A stretch of 64,000 bases of DNA from Dryococelus australis (GCA_029891345.1 CM056993.1:274340900-274404899), one strand, 5' to 3'. Counted from the stretch's first letter, positions 33,501 to 47,003 are shown. Made by a program: numbers and translations. Notes: a model not told the origin generated them from the letters alone.

Positions 33501-36500
33501 GATGTTGCCTTCATTTCTTTAGTGTTATTTATGCTGGTGGAGTTTTTAGATGACAAAGGTCTGCCTGAAAATTGTGCATACCCATAAATGTTAACTCTCT
33601 GGGACATGAATGTGGAACAGCCCCTCGACTCCAGTGGTGGAGATGCACGCCAGACGGATGGATTACAACACTCGGCATCGGCTTTGGTGTCGCCAAAGCA
33701 GTGTCCGTGTTTCCAGAGCGTGACAGCCTCAATAGAGTGCGCGTAATTTATGTCATTGTACGGTAGGAAGAACATTCGCTAAGGTGGGGAACATATCTAG
33801 CGTGTATGTACAGTACCAGCAAAGCATGTAAATTCAACACTTAAACTTATAACAGCAATAGACACAGCACTTAGGTGGAATATTATTTCATATAGGGTCA
33901 GCTAAATTTCTTAACAATCTGTATTCTTAAATCATAAAAAAAAAAAAAAAACTTTTTGTTTACACGAAAAATAATTAATAATCTTCATAGAACTCTCGGT
34001 TTTAATGCACATTTTTATGATCTTTGAATCTTAACAGGCATATTACTAAACACTTGGAGACCGATTTAAATGTCATTTTTTTTTCAGCTGAAATATTGGT
34101 TTCTGAATTCGTATAGACAAGTCTTAATAATTTGTAATTAATGTAAATTCCTATAACAATAGTTATTTATAGCATCTCTTGTTATTGTTTTATTTGATTC
34201 TGTAAATTTTAGTACAGAAACCAATAACAATAATGTTGTGTAATTTATGGCCATTAAATTATGATTCCTTTCTGGTGCGCAAAGCCATAATGCTGGCTGC
34301 TGTACCATGCCAGTAGACAACAGAGTGTAATCAAGTATTTTTTTTTGTGGGCAGCATATGTCATAAATGGGGAGATCAATCTTCCAGTTGTAATGAGGTG
34401 AATCTTGGTTGAGATGTGAAGAAATGAGCTATAATTCATGGACTCAAAGTTTGTATTATCCTATTTGTAAACGTAAAACATTTTTCACTAAATAAATAAT
34501 GGACAATGTGTCTGGTGGAGTTGGTAATCCAGCTGTGGTCATAAACAGCAGGAGAAAGTTATTAATTTCAGCAATTTCTCTATCAAATATGGGTGCCTGT
34601 TATCAAGTGGACGAAACTCCACACCTACATAGAAATACATCATTTTTTCCAACATTATCGAATTACCTAGAAAATAACTTGACATTACAAGATTCATGTA
34701 AGCCACTGTTTCCTTGAGAAATTTTGTAGTATGGTACGTTGTGTTTTCGAATGTAATTTATTGGGGTGCTGAATATTGTAAAAATTAAAGATATTCCTCA
34801 CAGTTTGGTCACAGAGTATTTAAGTATGCAGAGATGAAACTGCACCTTATTCCGTGGTGAACTCCTGCAGCGCATGCCTGGCCAGGAAGATGTTAAAGCA
34901 CCATTTACCGTTGAGCACCCGGTAACTTACATGCCAGCCGGCAATAGGGAAACTTTTGCAGCATGCAGTAGCCAGTCAGCCACAAGGCTCGTCCCCAGAA
35001 CCTTGCCCAGCCAGTCAGAGAATGCGTATGTTGACACACAAAAAGAACTGCCATACCATTTTGTTTCTGTGTGCTGCTATACTCTGTGGTTCCGGCTCAT
35101 AGTACCTGTGGTTTTGAAATATAGTCCCACCATTTATGAGATGCCCTTTCTACTTCTACCTCCCCATTGAAAACTTTGTTGGTCCATTGGTATTTCAACA
35201 TCTTCCAAGCCTGTGTATACATTAGATGCTTGTACCTCTTGATTCTTGAAACAAACTTCAGCTTCTATTCAGGATATCCCTTCACTCTCCACATACATTC
35301 TTGGTTCGTTTCTCCCAATATATGCAAATTCCTGCATTCCAGTAGTTATTGAAAATCCTCACCAGCATTTCTTGTTACATATCCTCTTCTGCAATATTTT
35401 TTGTCCCGAATTTCCTACCATTTACAAATACTCTTGTAATCTTCTTTCAGCTGTTTTTATGAAACTAGTTGGTTTTGGTACATTAGTTCTTTATTTTGTG
35501 TTGATATTGGGTCTCCGTTTAATTCTCTATTTGGTGTTGTTTAGGTTATGTTATTTTTTTTTAAGTCTATTTCAAAATAATTATATATGCAGGTATTTTT
35601 TATTATTACCGTTATTTACAGGTTGTAATAGAATTGAAAGCTTTCTGTTCTTTTGTATTACTCATAGATTACCGTGTCCTTTTGAAAGGTTCATGAAATT
35701 CCTGACAGTGTGGAATTAGAATCCAAGCCAAGAGGGCATACTTACTTTCTAGTAGTGTTTTCAGCTTTGTATGAACTGTGCCGTCAGAACACATATTTCA
35801 CTGCATGTTACGTTTTTAACATTTTTTTTGTGAACTTTACAATACCACTTGTATTTTATTATGTGCTAGTAGCTTTTGTTTGTACTGAAAGCCAATTAAT
35901 GTTACACACAAACTTTTAATTATTTTCTTTTTTGTGTTGTGTGTTCATTGGTGTTTGTGACAAAAGTGGTACAAACGGTGTGTAGAATATCTGTCATTTG
36001 GTTTTTCTTAACCACGTTAAATACAAGAAGACCTAACCTAACTGAATTTCATGATAGGTGAATCACGGGGGGGGGGGGGGTGGCATGCTTCTATGCATCA
36101 GAGAAATGTCAATAGGGACTTGTAGGAGTGAACAACTGTAATTGAGTTGTGTCTAAATAAAGTTTAATCATAAGAGTTATTATTGCCCTTATCCCGGTAT
36201 GTGGTAGTACGTTGGTACATGCCCCCAAGAAGCACCTGTCATTAAGTTATGTTTAGTATTTGCTAGCTCTTCTGCATTTGACACTGTTAGGCATTACCAG
36301 TATGCAAGCACTACAGTTTCCTCGTTAATGTGCAACACGAATATGTACAATCCATTAAACTGATTAACTGGACATCAATGATGTTACCCATATAGGCTGT
36401 GGATACCCCTCTCCTTGTTGACATTTCTGGTAACACCCGCACAGGACACAACCATCTTCTTTTGTAACTAATCTACACAACACTTATTCCTGCAAAATAT

Positions 36501-37120
36501 TAATTTTTTACTGAAAAAATTGCTAAGAACCTTAAAAGTTATCAGCATGAATTGCAATCCCTAAATACTTATTCTCAACTAAATATAAAACGTAATGAAA
36601 TAGCTGAGACAATCAGCAGTTTTTGCTTATAATTAAACAACTTTTGATTGGCTGTCCTCAACTACACTACGTTATAATGGGACAAATATAAATTCTACAG
36701 CATTCACATTTTGTTCTCACTTTTTCAATCAAACCATTGAAAAATCACCCTATGAAAGACGTAGTTGGTTGTTTCCTGGATACGTTATGTAGGTATCACA
36801 AGTGTTTTATTCTTGTGTTATAAAAGTACCTTATCTTCGGTTTAATTATGCTTTTACTTATATTCTATCTAAAAATTATTATATTTAATCAATAATTAAA
36901 ATAAATAAAATTGGTTTTTGCTGTGTTGGTGATACAGCCGTTTGTTTTGCAGGAATACGTCTACGTTGATGCGCTCGGACGCGTTGATGTTTTTTAGTTT
37001 TTACGTTCCCGGAGCTGCTTCACTTGATCATATGCCACACAAATGTTTTTAAACATGCAATTTATTGATCTTGATGAGAGCAGTTGATTGAAACCTAAAC
37101 GAGCATCGTAGCTTCTTCTA
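30501..37120. other. Long stretch without a recognised gene
   Basis: 30500-31600 is GC-richer and may hold the Gypsy 3' end, but no LTR pair was found. 32110-32480 has a 121-codon minus-strand frame of unknown nature. 32960-33130 and 33590-33770 are GC-richer islets; the second is open in several frames. 34499-34717 is a 72-codon plus-strand ORF with good ATG context and no family. 35100-36060 is T-rich and yields spurious hydrophobic frames. A run of 14 G sits at 36067-36080. Confidence 0.4.
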
Positions 37121-37772
37121 AGGAGAACTCAGATGGAAAAAAAAAGGTAGAGAGGGTGGTTGCAAAGGGAAGAAGGGCTCTGGATATGCTGGGAAGGTTG
37201 CTGAAGGGAGTCAGCTGTGAGGTGAAGGTGTATGGCACAATGGTACTGCCAATGTTAGAATATGCAGCAGCAGTATGGCATCCGTATGTGGAGGTGGAGG
37301 TGCGAGAACTGGAAAAGGTGCAGAGAAGGGCAGCAAGATGGGTGAAGGGTAGGTGGAGAAGGCAAGGGCAGGATGATGAGGAAGAAGGGAACTATAGGCC
37401 ATCAGTGATGATGAAAGAAATGGGGTGGAGCTCATTGAAGGACAGGAGGAAAGTTGAACGGCTAGTCAGGATGTACAGGGTGGTGAATGGAGAGGGAGGA
37501 TGGGGAGGACCACACTGCAAGCTAAGTAAGGGGGTGTTTAGAGGAAGAGGAAACAAGAGTGAGAAGCTTCAGAGGGTGTGGAGGAGAACGGAGCGGGGTA
37601 GGCAGTCCATGCTCGTAAGGTCTGTGAGGGAGTGGAATATGTTGAGGGAGGAATTGGTATCTGTGAGAGGAGTTGGTAAGTCCAGGAAGGGAGTGGAAAA
37701 GGAGTTGGTTGGTGAAGGAGAGGTGAGAGAGCTTGCCACTGGGCGGTAGCCTAATTGCGAGAGTATGTATGA
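37121..37772 (+). mobile_element. LINE copy A: 3' end of a reverse-transcriptase ORF, heavily 5'-truncated
   Basis: A single open frame of 197 codons (37156-37749) encodes the region C-terminal to the RT palm: GRRALDMLGRLLKGVSC, MVLPMLEYAAAVWHPYVEVE, ELEKVQRRAARWVKGRW and VREWNMLREELVSVRG. The 'LEYA..VW.PY....LE.VQRRA.R' pattern is the standard thumb/C-terminal signature of CR1/Jockey-group LINEs. Copy B on the opposite strand (50308-52610) encodes the same protein. Relative to B, a short in-frame deletion before YGTMVLP is seen. The upstream edge at 37121 is a clean truncation. The 3' end is the short shared tail TAGCCTAATTGCGAGAGTAT with no poly(A). The long frame suggests a fairly recent insertion. 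Confidence 0.85.
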
Positions 37773-39295
37773 AGGTGCACCGACATCTTTATATTTACTA
37801 TACTAGTAAATTGATCTTTTTCTGTAGGTAGTGTGATTTACTATTTGCCTTTCTTTGCACAATTTAATCTCCTGCTTTTCTGTCATCAATCAGGGGTTCG
37901 ACATTGCTGCAGTATAGTTCTACACTTATTTGGTTTACATTTCATTTGTCTAATTGCTAACAGCACAAGTGCTTTACTTCCCTTGTTGTCACCCACCCCA
38001 CTTGCTCTCTGCAACACCACTTTTAGATATGTATTTGCCTTTCCTTTAGAATTGACATTTCTAATTACTTTGAATACAAATTTAATGGGAGCATCACAAT
38101 ATTTGTAGTACATACTGCGAAACACGATAGTGGGGAGGGCTAAGAAAATTTGGTAAATTGTATGGTAAAGTACATAAAAATTATGTAAAATATACCTATT
38201 TCAATCAGATTATATTACTGCACTAAATACAGAAAGACCTAGCCTAACTTAATGTGACCTAACATACGTGAATCACAAGGAAGAGTGAAGGGTGCTGTTT
38301 CACTATTTCATATCGGTGCACACCCCACCCCCCTCTAATTCTCTTTACGTGAAACTCCAAGCTTTGCAGGCGTTCAAGTGCTTTGCACTTGATACCTACA
38401 AAACAAACTGCCAGTGAGCTTTGAATGAGTGTTTTGGGGATTTACTCTCCATTTGGTGTTGGGACTCTGGCTCTGTGCATAATGTTTGGCTATGCTTGAA
38501 CAGTATTTTTCGGTGCAAGCGGCTATGCTTGAACATCATATAGTTACACAGGATCACAGTAAATTAAACACAAAGTAAAAACAATAACTGCAATGTATCG
38601 TGAAGTTAGGTTTGGTTAATTGTGAGGTCTCCTTTCATTTAACACGGTTGAGTATTATGATTGGAATATGTTTTACATAAATTTATGTGTTTTACCCCAC
38701 AATTTTCTTGTTTTAAGGCTCAGCTTCACCTCTTTTCCAGAAATAGATCATTTTCATATCATAAGTTTAGTTGCAGTGTAATTACTGAGAATTTCTTACT
38801 ATAGGAAATTTATTTAAGAGTTGATTAATATTTTCGAGCCTTGTTTTCTGGTAGTTGCGAAAAGTCGGGAACATATTGATATTTTAATGTTCACATTAGG
38901 CCTAACCTATACTTTTTGTGACCAAATTTTGCATCAATAGTTTGGATTTTTTGTCTGTTGTGCAGAGTGAGGCAAATAGAAGTAGCAATTTTTTAATGTT
39001 TACTTCGCTAAAAGCTAGTTAGTGCTGTAATGGGAAGCGGAGAGATGATGTGCAGACCAGTGTGTGTTGCCCTGCACCTAGCATTGCCACATCTCCTGCG
39101 CCTTGGCGAGTGGTCCCACGCTTGCTTGCTCGGCCACCCTCACCCGTGCGTGGCTGTTAGCAGTAGGGCAAATGCACACCTCGTACAATCCTAATCCATG
39201 TACAGAATGTAACATAATTTTATTACCTCTTAGTATAGTTTATCATTTCCGCTAATATACTTTATTTATAATGTTATACGAGCAGCATACTTTCC
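37773..39295. other. No gene; one dispersed copy of the ~161-bp array unit near 38108-38275
   Basis: The sequence around 38125-38270 (CGATAGTGGGGAGGGCTAAG, GGTAAATTGTATGGTAAAG, then AAAGACCTAGCCTAACTT) resembles units of the tandem array at 54570-55045. The rest holds nothing I can assign. Confidence 0.5.
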
Positions 39296-39430
39296 GGGGT
39301 GTCGGTGGGTGGGGCATTAGGTAACTGCATGGGAGATTCTGGGTTAGAATCCCAGGTAATGCTTGGGTGTTTTCAGTGCTGGCTTATAATTTATGCTGTT
39401 GGCCAGCACTCGGGTGTGTATATATAAGAT
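39296..39430 (+). mobile_element. tRNA-derived SINE
   Basis: GGTGGGTGGGGCATTAGG (A-box region, 39304) is followed by GGGTTAGAATCCCAGG (B box, 39341) at tRNA-like spacing. The body then reads GTGTTTTCAGTGCTGGC. Its body differs from the SINE type at 53788, so it is probably another family. Confidence 0.5.
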
Positions 39431-40594
39431 AGTTATTGCCTGAATGTTTTTGTTTTTACAAGTTTCACAAATGAAATACATTTTCAGTTATATAATAAAT
39501 TATTTGGTTCATGCATGATGTAGAGCATTGTTATAAAAGTATCAATATTTACGAGTATGCAAAATAATAAAACGGCCAAACATATTTATGGCAGATTCTG
39601 GAATTTTAATTTGTAACGTGATATATATTTTACGAGTCTTTAACAATTTAAAATGAACACACCGTCACATGTTTTCGCATGTCTGCTGCCGAAATTGAAA
39701 AACTGAACAGATTTATTCTAAAGTACTACATAAATTCTTGCCTATTTGTATAATCAAACAATTAGTATTCAAAATATCTAATACATTTGTAAACCTTTCC
39801 TGTTGTATCTTGAAAACACCTGATGTTTACAAGCTCGCTAACCTAGCGGTTATGAGTTCAAGACCAAGTTCAATCATGTTTGTTTATGGCATCCTTATAT
39901 AAAAGGAAGATACAGTTGGTTCTGTTCCTCTAATATATCTATAATAATGAAGTTGGTCCTCTGTACTACATCTGATGTAATCTGAACAAAATCTGGACTT
40001 TTCCGGAATTATGAAATGCCATTAATTTTGTAGGTTTTTGGGGTAGCTTGCTACAGAGTGAAAGTTCTAATTCAAATTTATGAAATAATTTCCACTGTGT
40101 AGATAAACTATTTTGCTAGGTTCAAGTTTATGTTATATGTATACTAAATAACATATCTGCAGAATTTCTATCATGACCAATCGGTACCGAGAAAACAGAA
40201 ATTATTAAACCAATTTTGATTGTATTTTCACAATTTTACGGTGTTTTGTATCCTATAAATCATATGGGTTAAGTGCCATTGCACCTATCTACAGCCGGCT
40301 GGCCAAAGAGTAGGAAAACCAGGCCAAGTTATAGTAATTGATGGATAATTAGTTTTTGCCATATCTAGCGAACGAGTTCGCAAAATAAAAAGATATTTTA
40401 AGTGTACATTCTCAAAGAACATTTTGAATGTTGAAGTCTTATATGTTCTTAGCAACATGAAATAAAACTCCAGAAATGTTAGGTTTCCTTCTGGCAGGAA
40501 CAGAAAAATACTGCATAAGAGTGGGCAATTTTCTTTTGTGATGCCATTGGTAGGGAACTGATGGCTGTAAAGACAGCTTTTCACCATTGAGGTC
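39431..40594. other. No gene recognised
   Basis: AT-rich. A weak B-box-like GAGTTCAAGACC occurs at about 39853 without convincing SINE context. The 100-codon minus-strand frame at 40285-40587 has no family resemblance. Confidence 0.4.
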
Positions 40595-40715
40595 TGACTA
40601 GTAACCCGGGAGGAACTGCTCTAAGACTGTTCGGGCATGGTAAACGTGGAGGATGTTGCAAAGGGTTTTCTCTGCGTTCTTCCATTTCCCCCACCATTTG
40701 CATCACAAAGCTTCT
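40595..40715 (+). mobile_element. SINE body fragment followed by a G run
   Basis: GTTCGGGCATGGTAAACG, then GGATGTTGCAAAGGGTTTTC and CCCACCATTTGCATC, follow the body of the SINE family at 53788 and 41815. The tRNA-like head is poorly preserved. A run of 15 G follows at 40721-40735. Confidence 0.45.
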
Positions 40716-40735
40716 CTTTTGGGGGGGGGGGGGGG

Positions 40736-41814
40736 AGGTACCTCGTTTTATTACCTCGAGGATTACAGCTTACAGCTGCCCTCCGCAGTCACTCATAAGT
40801 AAGACTGTCATGTATTTATTTTGGAAATACGACAAAACTTTCATTTTGTATTGTTTCATTACTATTTTGTGTGAAACCAATTAAAAATTTTAGTGCTATC
40901 TACTTTGGAGTTTACACAGTAGGTACACAATACAAATTATGTAATTGTTATGTATCTCATAAGTAAATGAGTATGTGTTTTATTTTAATTAATATATACA
41001 AACACAATATTTGAAAGGGGGACTATAATTTCCCGGTATTAATTAGTACACTTTATTAATAACTAAGAATAACTGAATGATATTAGCTGTAAACCAAAGA
41101 GTTTGTAGATTTTGCACTAGTCCAGCACGTAATAATATTACAGCGTTCTTACAGTACTTTCACTCTTTACCTACATTTTTAAGTAAAAATTTTTCTCAAA
41201 ACGATAAGGAACAGAGTTTGCAGTATTATACTCTTTAAGTCAGCACAAGATTCAACTGATATCACTGGCAAATAGAAATAAAGTTTTTGGGAAATAACTT
41301 ACATAGTTAAAATCATGTAATATATTTGATGGAATGTGTTGCAGAGTTTGATATATTTTTTTAAATAACTTGTAGTGACATCACCTGGTGTGATGTCATA
41401 TTCTTATTTTCTTAATGTTTTAGTTTAGTGCCCTTAAACTAATATATATTTTGTTTATTTTTACATAAAGGTTACACTAAATTGTTAATTTTACATTAAT
41501 TTTATATTTTAAATGTAATTCCTTGTTGATTAAAAATGCTACTACAAAATTTTTACTATGATATTAGTGAACAGTCTAAGTAAGCCACGTAATTTGCATC
41601 ATATGCTTTCAACTAGCAACATTTGAAATAAGCTGAATATAAACATTCTATCTACAACTTATTATCTACGATTTATCCCCGACAATAATTGAAAACGCTT
41701 CTGATTTTGGGGTGAGTAATTTAAAAAGTTTGATGACGTTGACTTGAATCGCCTACAAATATTATAACCTACTGACATTGTCGGAAATTATGTAGTATTT
41801 TTGAAGAAAAATGA
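40736..41814. other. No gene recognised
   Basis: Strongly AT-rich sequence with no assignable frame or repeat. Confidence 0.5.
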
Positions 41815-42030
41815 GTGAGTGAGGTCTTGAGAGCCGATGAGGGTGATTGATGTATGGAGCAGCACCGGAATGAAATGGTAGGAGAAACGGGAGGTCTGCA
41901 AGAAAACCTTCCGACCAATGACATCGTTCTGCATGAATCCCACATGCGAAAACATGGTAACCCTGTTCGCCTTGTTGGGAGGCAAGCATGTTAACTGCTC
42001 AGGCCCCGTGGCCCCAAGACAGACGAGGTA
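41815..42030 (-). mobile_element. tRNA-derived SINE, minus strand
   Basis: Read on the minus strand it has GGGGCCTGAGCAGTTAAC (A box), then TTGCCTCCCAACAAGGCGAA leading to a decayed B box. The body carries CATGTGGGATTCATGCAG, GGTTTTCTTGCAGACC and CATTCCGGTGCTGCTCC. The body is shared with the copies at 8560 and 53788. Two overlapping minus-strand frames here are incidental. Confidence 0.7.
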
Positions 42031-44859
42031 AAACATATATCAACTGGATCAAGATGTCAGGATGGCGAAGCCAGAAGAAGAGGTCTATTAGCGCAGAACT
42101 TTCATAACTATCAACGTGAATAAATGACAGATGTCTATCTTACAAAAAGAAGGCAACCAGAATCCAGACCATTGCGTGACATATATGTTATAATAATCCA
42201 TTTCACTATTTGGCCAAGCTTGTAAATAACATTTAACAACATCAATGATCAATTTATCTGACTTCTCTTCTTGCTTACTAACGAACATAACCACAGGTCC
42301 AAGTGGAGCCTCAGTGTTCTACCGAATTTGAAACGCTAGTCCGAAGGTAATAACGTTAAATATTTTAAGAACCAAGTAATTTCAAGAAAATCTTGTTATT
42401 TTCCTGGATTGTAGCTTCACTAGTGAAGTTAATCTACAGTAGCAACCAAAAATATAGGGCCACCCATACATTTAGAATAAAGAACTTCCGTCCCTGTAAT
42501 ATTGATTGTGTCTGTGTATATTTTTTCAAATGTTCCCTTTGAAAGTTAAATTTTGTCTCAGATTTCATTTTTATCTTCTTTTTTTTTACTGGTTATGAAT
42601 TTTCCCAAGACTAGTATAATATACAAATTACTGCATTTAGCAGTATACTTAAGTGAACCCCTGAAAAAATACTTCAGATATGTTAGTGAAACTTGTTTCA
42701 GAAACTGAATATACATAAAGATAAAATGTTATGCAAAATTCATATTGTAACTGAACTGAATTTAAAACTTAAAGAAAATATATAAAAAATTTTCTGTTTT
42801 TTTGTTGTGAAATGAGGTAGTGTTGGTAGAATTACAGCATTTTTTGCATTTGGACGAGTTAGTTTACGTATTTGGGAAAATATAGCAGCACTCAGCATAT
42901 TTATCCATCTTGTATAAATTCTGTTTTGAACCAGATCATTGGAAGTACAGATGTCGTCATTTTGTCAGTTTTTACTTTTTTAAACAATTGTGAAAAAATG
43001 TGCAGGGTATTTTTTTAGAGTTTTGAGTTTTGAATAACATTTCATATTTATGTATTTCCATTTTTGAAACAAATTTCAGTAATGTGTCAAGTATTTCTAT
43101 AATGGCTCGTCTCCGTATAATGCAAAATGTAGTAATTTGTCTATTATACAAATTTTTGGAAAATTCATAACCCATAAACAAATATGGATAATAATAAAGA
43201 CTTTGCACCAAAATGCAACTTTCAAAGAGGTAAATTAACAAGAAAATGTGCAAACAGATACAATCAATATTATGGAGACCGAAGTTCTTTATTCTAAATG
43301 AATTTTTGATTGCTACGTTAGTTGCAATTTAGATTAATTAAAAATAATCATGTTATTAATTATTTAATTTTTAAAAGTTAGTATTATTTTACTAACCAAG
43401 AGTTATACCATTCAATTTGAATTTTAAGCCAGAAGAAAACCTAATTTATTATTAAATTTCAAAATATATTTCCTTGCTTTTTATTTTTAGTAGAGTTGTA
43501 TGTGCTTGGGTTCTGTGTGTCACCTACACTTACACAACTGCTATCTGCTAGTCCCTAACACATAAAACCACCACATTACATAAACTTGTGTGTATGCACA
43601 ACATGGGCTTTATCACAGTACGCATGCTGCAACATGCATTTAATTAGCGTTGTACAACCACTAACATTGTTTTCACGAAATTGTCGACAACGCTAAGAAA
43701 AACTATTGGTCTAAGTTGCTTATTCATATAATAAAATTTGGTTGTACATACCATTCCAGATAGAGAGACTGGCGCATCGGCCGAGAGATAACACAAGCGG
43801 AAGCTGCCTGTCTACGTGAACAGTCTGAGCACGTGCCATTAGATACACCTAGAAAATATGCCACTTATCTCATGGCAACTTAGGCGTAAATATGCATGAA
43901 TACATACGGTTTCCCATGCTCCTTTAAATATTTTACAACTTGTAGCTTTTGGGCACATAACTGCCTATTCTGCCTTTTGTTACTCATTCGGCAATAACCC
44001 ATCCACATGTTTTGAAGTGTGTGCTTCTTGCATCTCTCGTGCCTCTGTTTGTTGCGCAAAATCTGTCCCCCCCTCCTCCATCTTCACCCGCTACCTGCTA
44101 GTGGACCTGCCCCCCCCCCCCCCCTTCTTTGTCACTCTAACATATGTTTTAATATGTTTGCTTTGTTTTTGCCAAGGTCTTACCCTGATCCAAGCTCTGT
44201 GAACTAGAATAAAAAAATTAACACGATACTACGGAAAAAGGGGTCGTGGATTTATGTACACACTTTCACTTCTAGCACTACTTTATTTACTAAAAACACC
44301 AGTTGTCTTTTCTTTATTTTACCATTACAGTAAGGAGAACACCCTTCAACTTTAATTCCCTGCCTGCCCTACAACCTTTATGTATCCCATAAATAAGCTA
44401 TAATAGGACTTTCTACTATAAAAAAATAAGCAAATCATACTACCACATCCTAATTTCCCATAACGGATATTTTCCCAAAACCGGAATAGGCCTTCATTCA
44501 ATATTTTCCAGTTGAGGGGTGCGCTTCTGCGTTATATATTATTTTATACAATATTATTTATCACAAATATATCACATATTTATATTTGAACAGTAATGTG
44601 CTCAAATATTCCTATAGATGGATCATGCATTATGCCATAAACTAAATTTCGCCGTTCGCTGATACGTAAGCTCATAACACGCAAAGTAGAAGAAAAGTTT
44701 CCAATGCTATCATCAAGGAAAGTCTAAGACACAAAAAATGAAAATTACAGGTAGGTTGCACATTATTTTATTGTCATGTATGGTTGTTTGGTGGCCAGAA
44801 TAAAACAAACAAAATTGATGACCTATGTACACGGCTTGGATATCGCTCAACAAATAATT
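42031..44859. other. No gene recognised
   Basis: AT-rich throughout apart from 43980-44150, a C-rich patch with a run of 15 C at 44110-44124 that creates two spurious 60-codon frames. No repeat assigned. Confidence 0.5.
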
Positions 44860-46870
44860 ACTACCGGTGCAAGTAAAAAAAATTGACCACTGCCCTGTGG
44901 CAGGTATTGACCCAAAGGCTAGGGGGGTAAACCCAGACAGAAAATTGGGCATGGCAAGAGGCCTTAAGATGGCAACCCCATCATTTGCTTTACCTTGCAA
45001 CAGACTGGTAGCCTGCTCAAGGGAAATTTTAACTACTCATAAGCTTCATACGGAAAATCTGGATGGATTTAAACAACTATGACCCAGGCAAGACAAGGAT
45101 AAATGATTAGGAATTAAAGATAGACTTAAAGTGGCCACACGGAATGTAAGAGAAGGAACTACATGATGAACTTAATAATGTTAATGTCAATATTTCTGCA
45201 ATAACAAAAAATAAGAAAAAACTAAGAGGGACTAAGGATCTTGACGATTACACAATGATTTATTCAGGCGTAGATCAAAATATAAAAGCTCAGCGTGGAG
45301 TTGCAATTTTAGTGGACAAAAATGGTCTTCAAGGATAGACAGCTACTCATACATAAATTAAAGAATAGTAACAGCTATACTGAAAATGGATAAAGGGCAT
45401 TTGTCTGTGTTTGCAGTGTATGCACCTGAGGAAGGCAAGAAGGAAGTAACTATAGTCTTCTATGAGACCCTTCAAAAAGTGGTCAATAAATGCATCAGAA
45501 TTGATTTTCTGCTAATTGCTGGAGACCTGAATGCAAGAGTAGGAAACTTGCCAATACCTAACTTAGTAGGCAGTTTAGAGAATATATAGTGAATGACAAT
45601 GGCAATGAATTAAGGCAGTTTGCTACCTATAATAAGTTTAGACTAACCAATACTTACTTCAGACACCAAGATATACATAAATATATCCGGAGTGCAAGGG
45701 GTTTTAGATCACTTATTGATTATGTGATAATAAACAAAAAGTTATTTCCCCCTGTACAAGATACGTGTGTTTGTAGGGGAAAGGATGTGTACTCATATCA
45801 TTACCTTGTTATATCTACTATAAAATTATACGCAAGATGGAAGAAACTGAATTGTCAACAAACAAAAAGCACTGAGGAAGCTATTAAGATATATCTGTTG
45901 CAGAATGAAACTGTAAGGAAGTTGTATCAAAATAGACTGAATTATCTAATGAATGTGCATACAAGTGATGAGGTAGAGGATGAATGGGAGAACATGAAAA
46001 ACTGCATCAATAAAGCTAGTTATGAGAGTTTAGGAAGCAAAAGGAGCTACAGTAAAAGAAAAGGGGTCCGAATATGGAACGATGAACTTAAGAAGCTGTA
46101 GCCGACAACCGAGCAGCATACTTGAGATACTTGCAGACTAGGAGCTATTCAGACAGAGAAAAAATATAAGTGCATCCGTAACAAAGCCGAACAACTTGCA
46201 AGACAAGCACATCAGGAATTGTGGGATAAGTTCATTAGTAAGATAGAGAATGATATTCATGGCAGGCAAATGTTGGCTTACAAGGTAATGAAACAGTTGA
46301 ACACCACAGAAAAAGAGTCTGCTCATTTGAATGTAATAAGTGAAGAGAGATGGCTTCAACACTATAGAAATTTACTGCAAGTCCAGGAAGAAAGAATAGA
46401 TGATGGGGAAAATGAAGAAGTAATTGGTGCTGTAGATCCATTAACAATGGAAGAGTTATTAGAAGTGATATGTGAAGTGAAATGTAGAAAAGCCACTGTT
46501 TTGGATAATATAAACATGGAACTTATAAAATATGGAGGAATATTACTACGTCTACGCTTGCTTCATCTATTTAATGAATGCTGGCAGAGTAGTATAATAC
46601 CAGAGGAATGGAAAACTGCTCAAATAGTCTTTCTGTTTAAAAAAAGGAGACCAAAACAAATGCGAAAATTAGAGGGAATCAGCATTTTGAATACAGCATA
46701 CAAAGTTTACTTGAAAATAATTGATAAAAGGTTGAAGAAAATTGCAGAAGTTTTGTTACTTGACGTGCAAAATGGTTTTAGGAAGGGACGATCTTGTACA
46801 GACAATGTTTTTATTTTGAAACAGATAATTGAAAAACATAGGGAATTTAATCTTGAGACTCGTTTATAAT
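44860..46870 (+). mobile_element. RTE-like LINE: leader, APE endonuclease and first part of reverse transcriptase
   Basis: After a leader, KVATRNVR near 45125 matches the 'ATWNVR' start of the endonuclease. It continues with TKDLDDYTMIYSGV (45225) and GVAILVDKN, then in the frame 45386-45589 VFAVYAPEEGKKE and LLIAGDLNARVGN. The frame 45589-46101 gives TNTYFRHQDIHKY, RSLIDYVIINKK and the SYHYLV equivalent of 'SDHYLV'. This is the form known in insect annotations as 'craniofacial development protein 2-like'. The RT begins in 46219-46869: EEWKTAQIVFLFKK, ISILNTAYKVYLKIIDKRLK and DVQNGFRKGRSCTDNVF. It then stops at ETRL before the first catalytic Asp. The palm and everything downstream are missing. 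Stops at 45587 and 46099 add to the damage. Confidence 0.8.
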
Positions 46871-46941
46871 ACAGCATAATGAAAACTACCTTCAAAGATT
46901 TCTACACCATTTAAATCAGTTGTGTAAGAATTGCAATAATT

Positions 46942-46957
46942 TATATATATATATATA

Positions 46958-47001
<44 letters not shown>
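46942..47001. repeat. (TA)n-(CA)n compound microsatellite
   Basis: About ten TA units merge into about nineteen CA units. The array sits some 70 bp past the point where the RTE-like LINE breaks off. Confidence 0.95.

Positions 47002-47003
<2 letters not shown>

Noticed and set aside
35246-35719. 157-codon plus-strand hydrophobic ORF
   Set aside because: The T-rich DNA produces Phe/Leu/Ile-rich translation. There is no periodic membrane-segment pattern, signal or family, so I do not call a membrane protein.
39840-39900. Another SINE
   Set aside because: A GAGTTCAAGACC B-box-like motif is present, but the A box is weak and the following sequence matches no other copy.
43765-43880. SINE or tRNA-like sequence (GGCGCATCGGCCGAGAGATA)
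   Set aside because: There is an A-box-like start only. No B box at the right spacing and no shared body.
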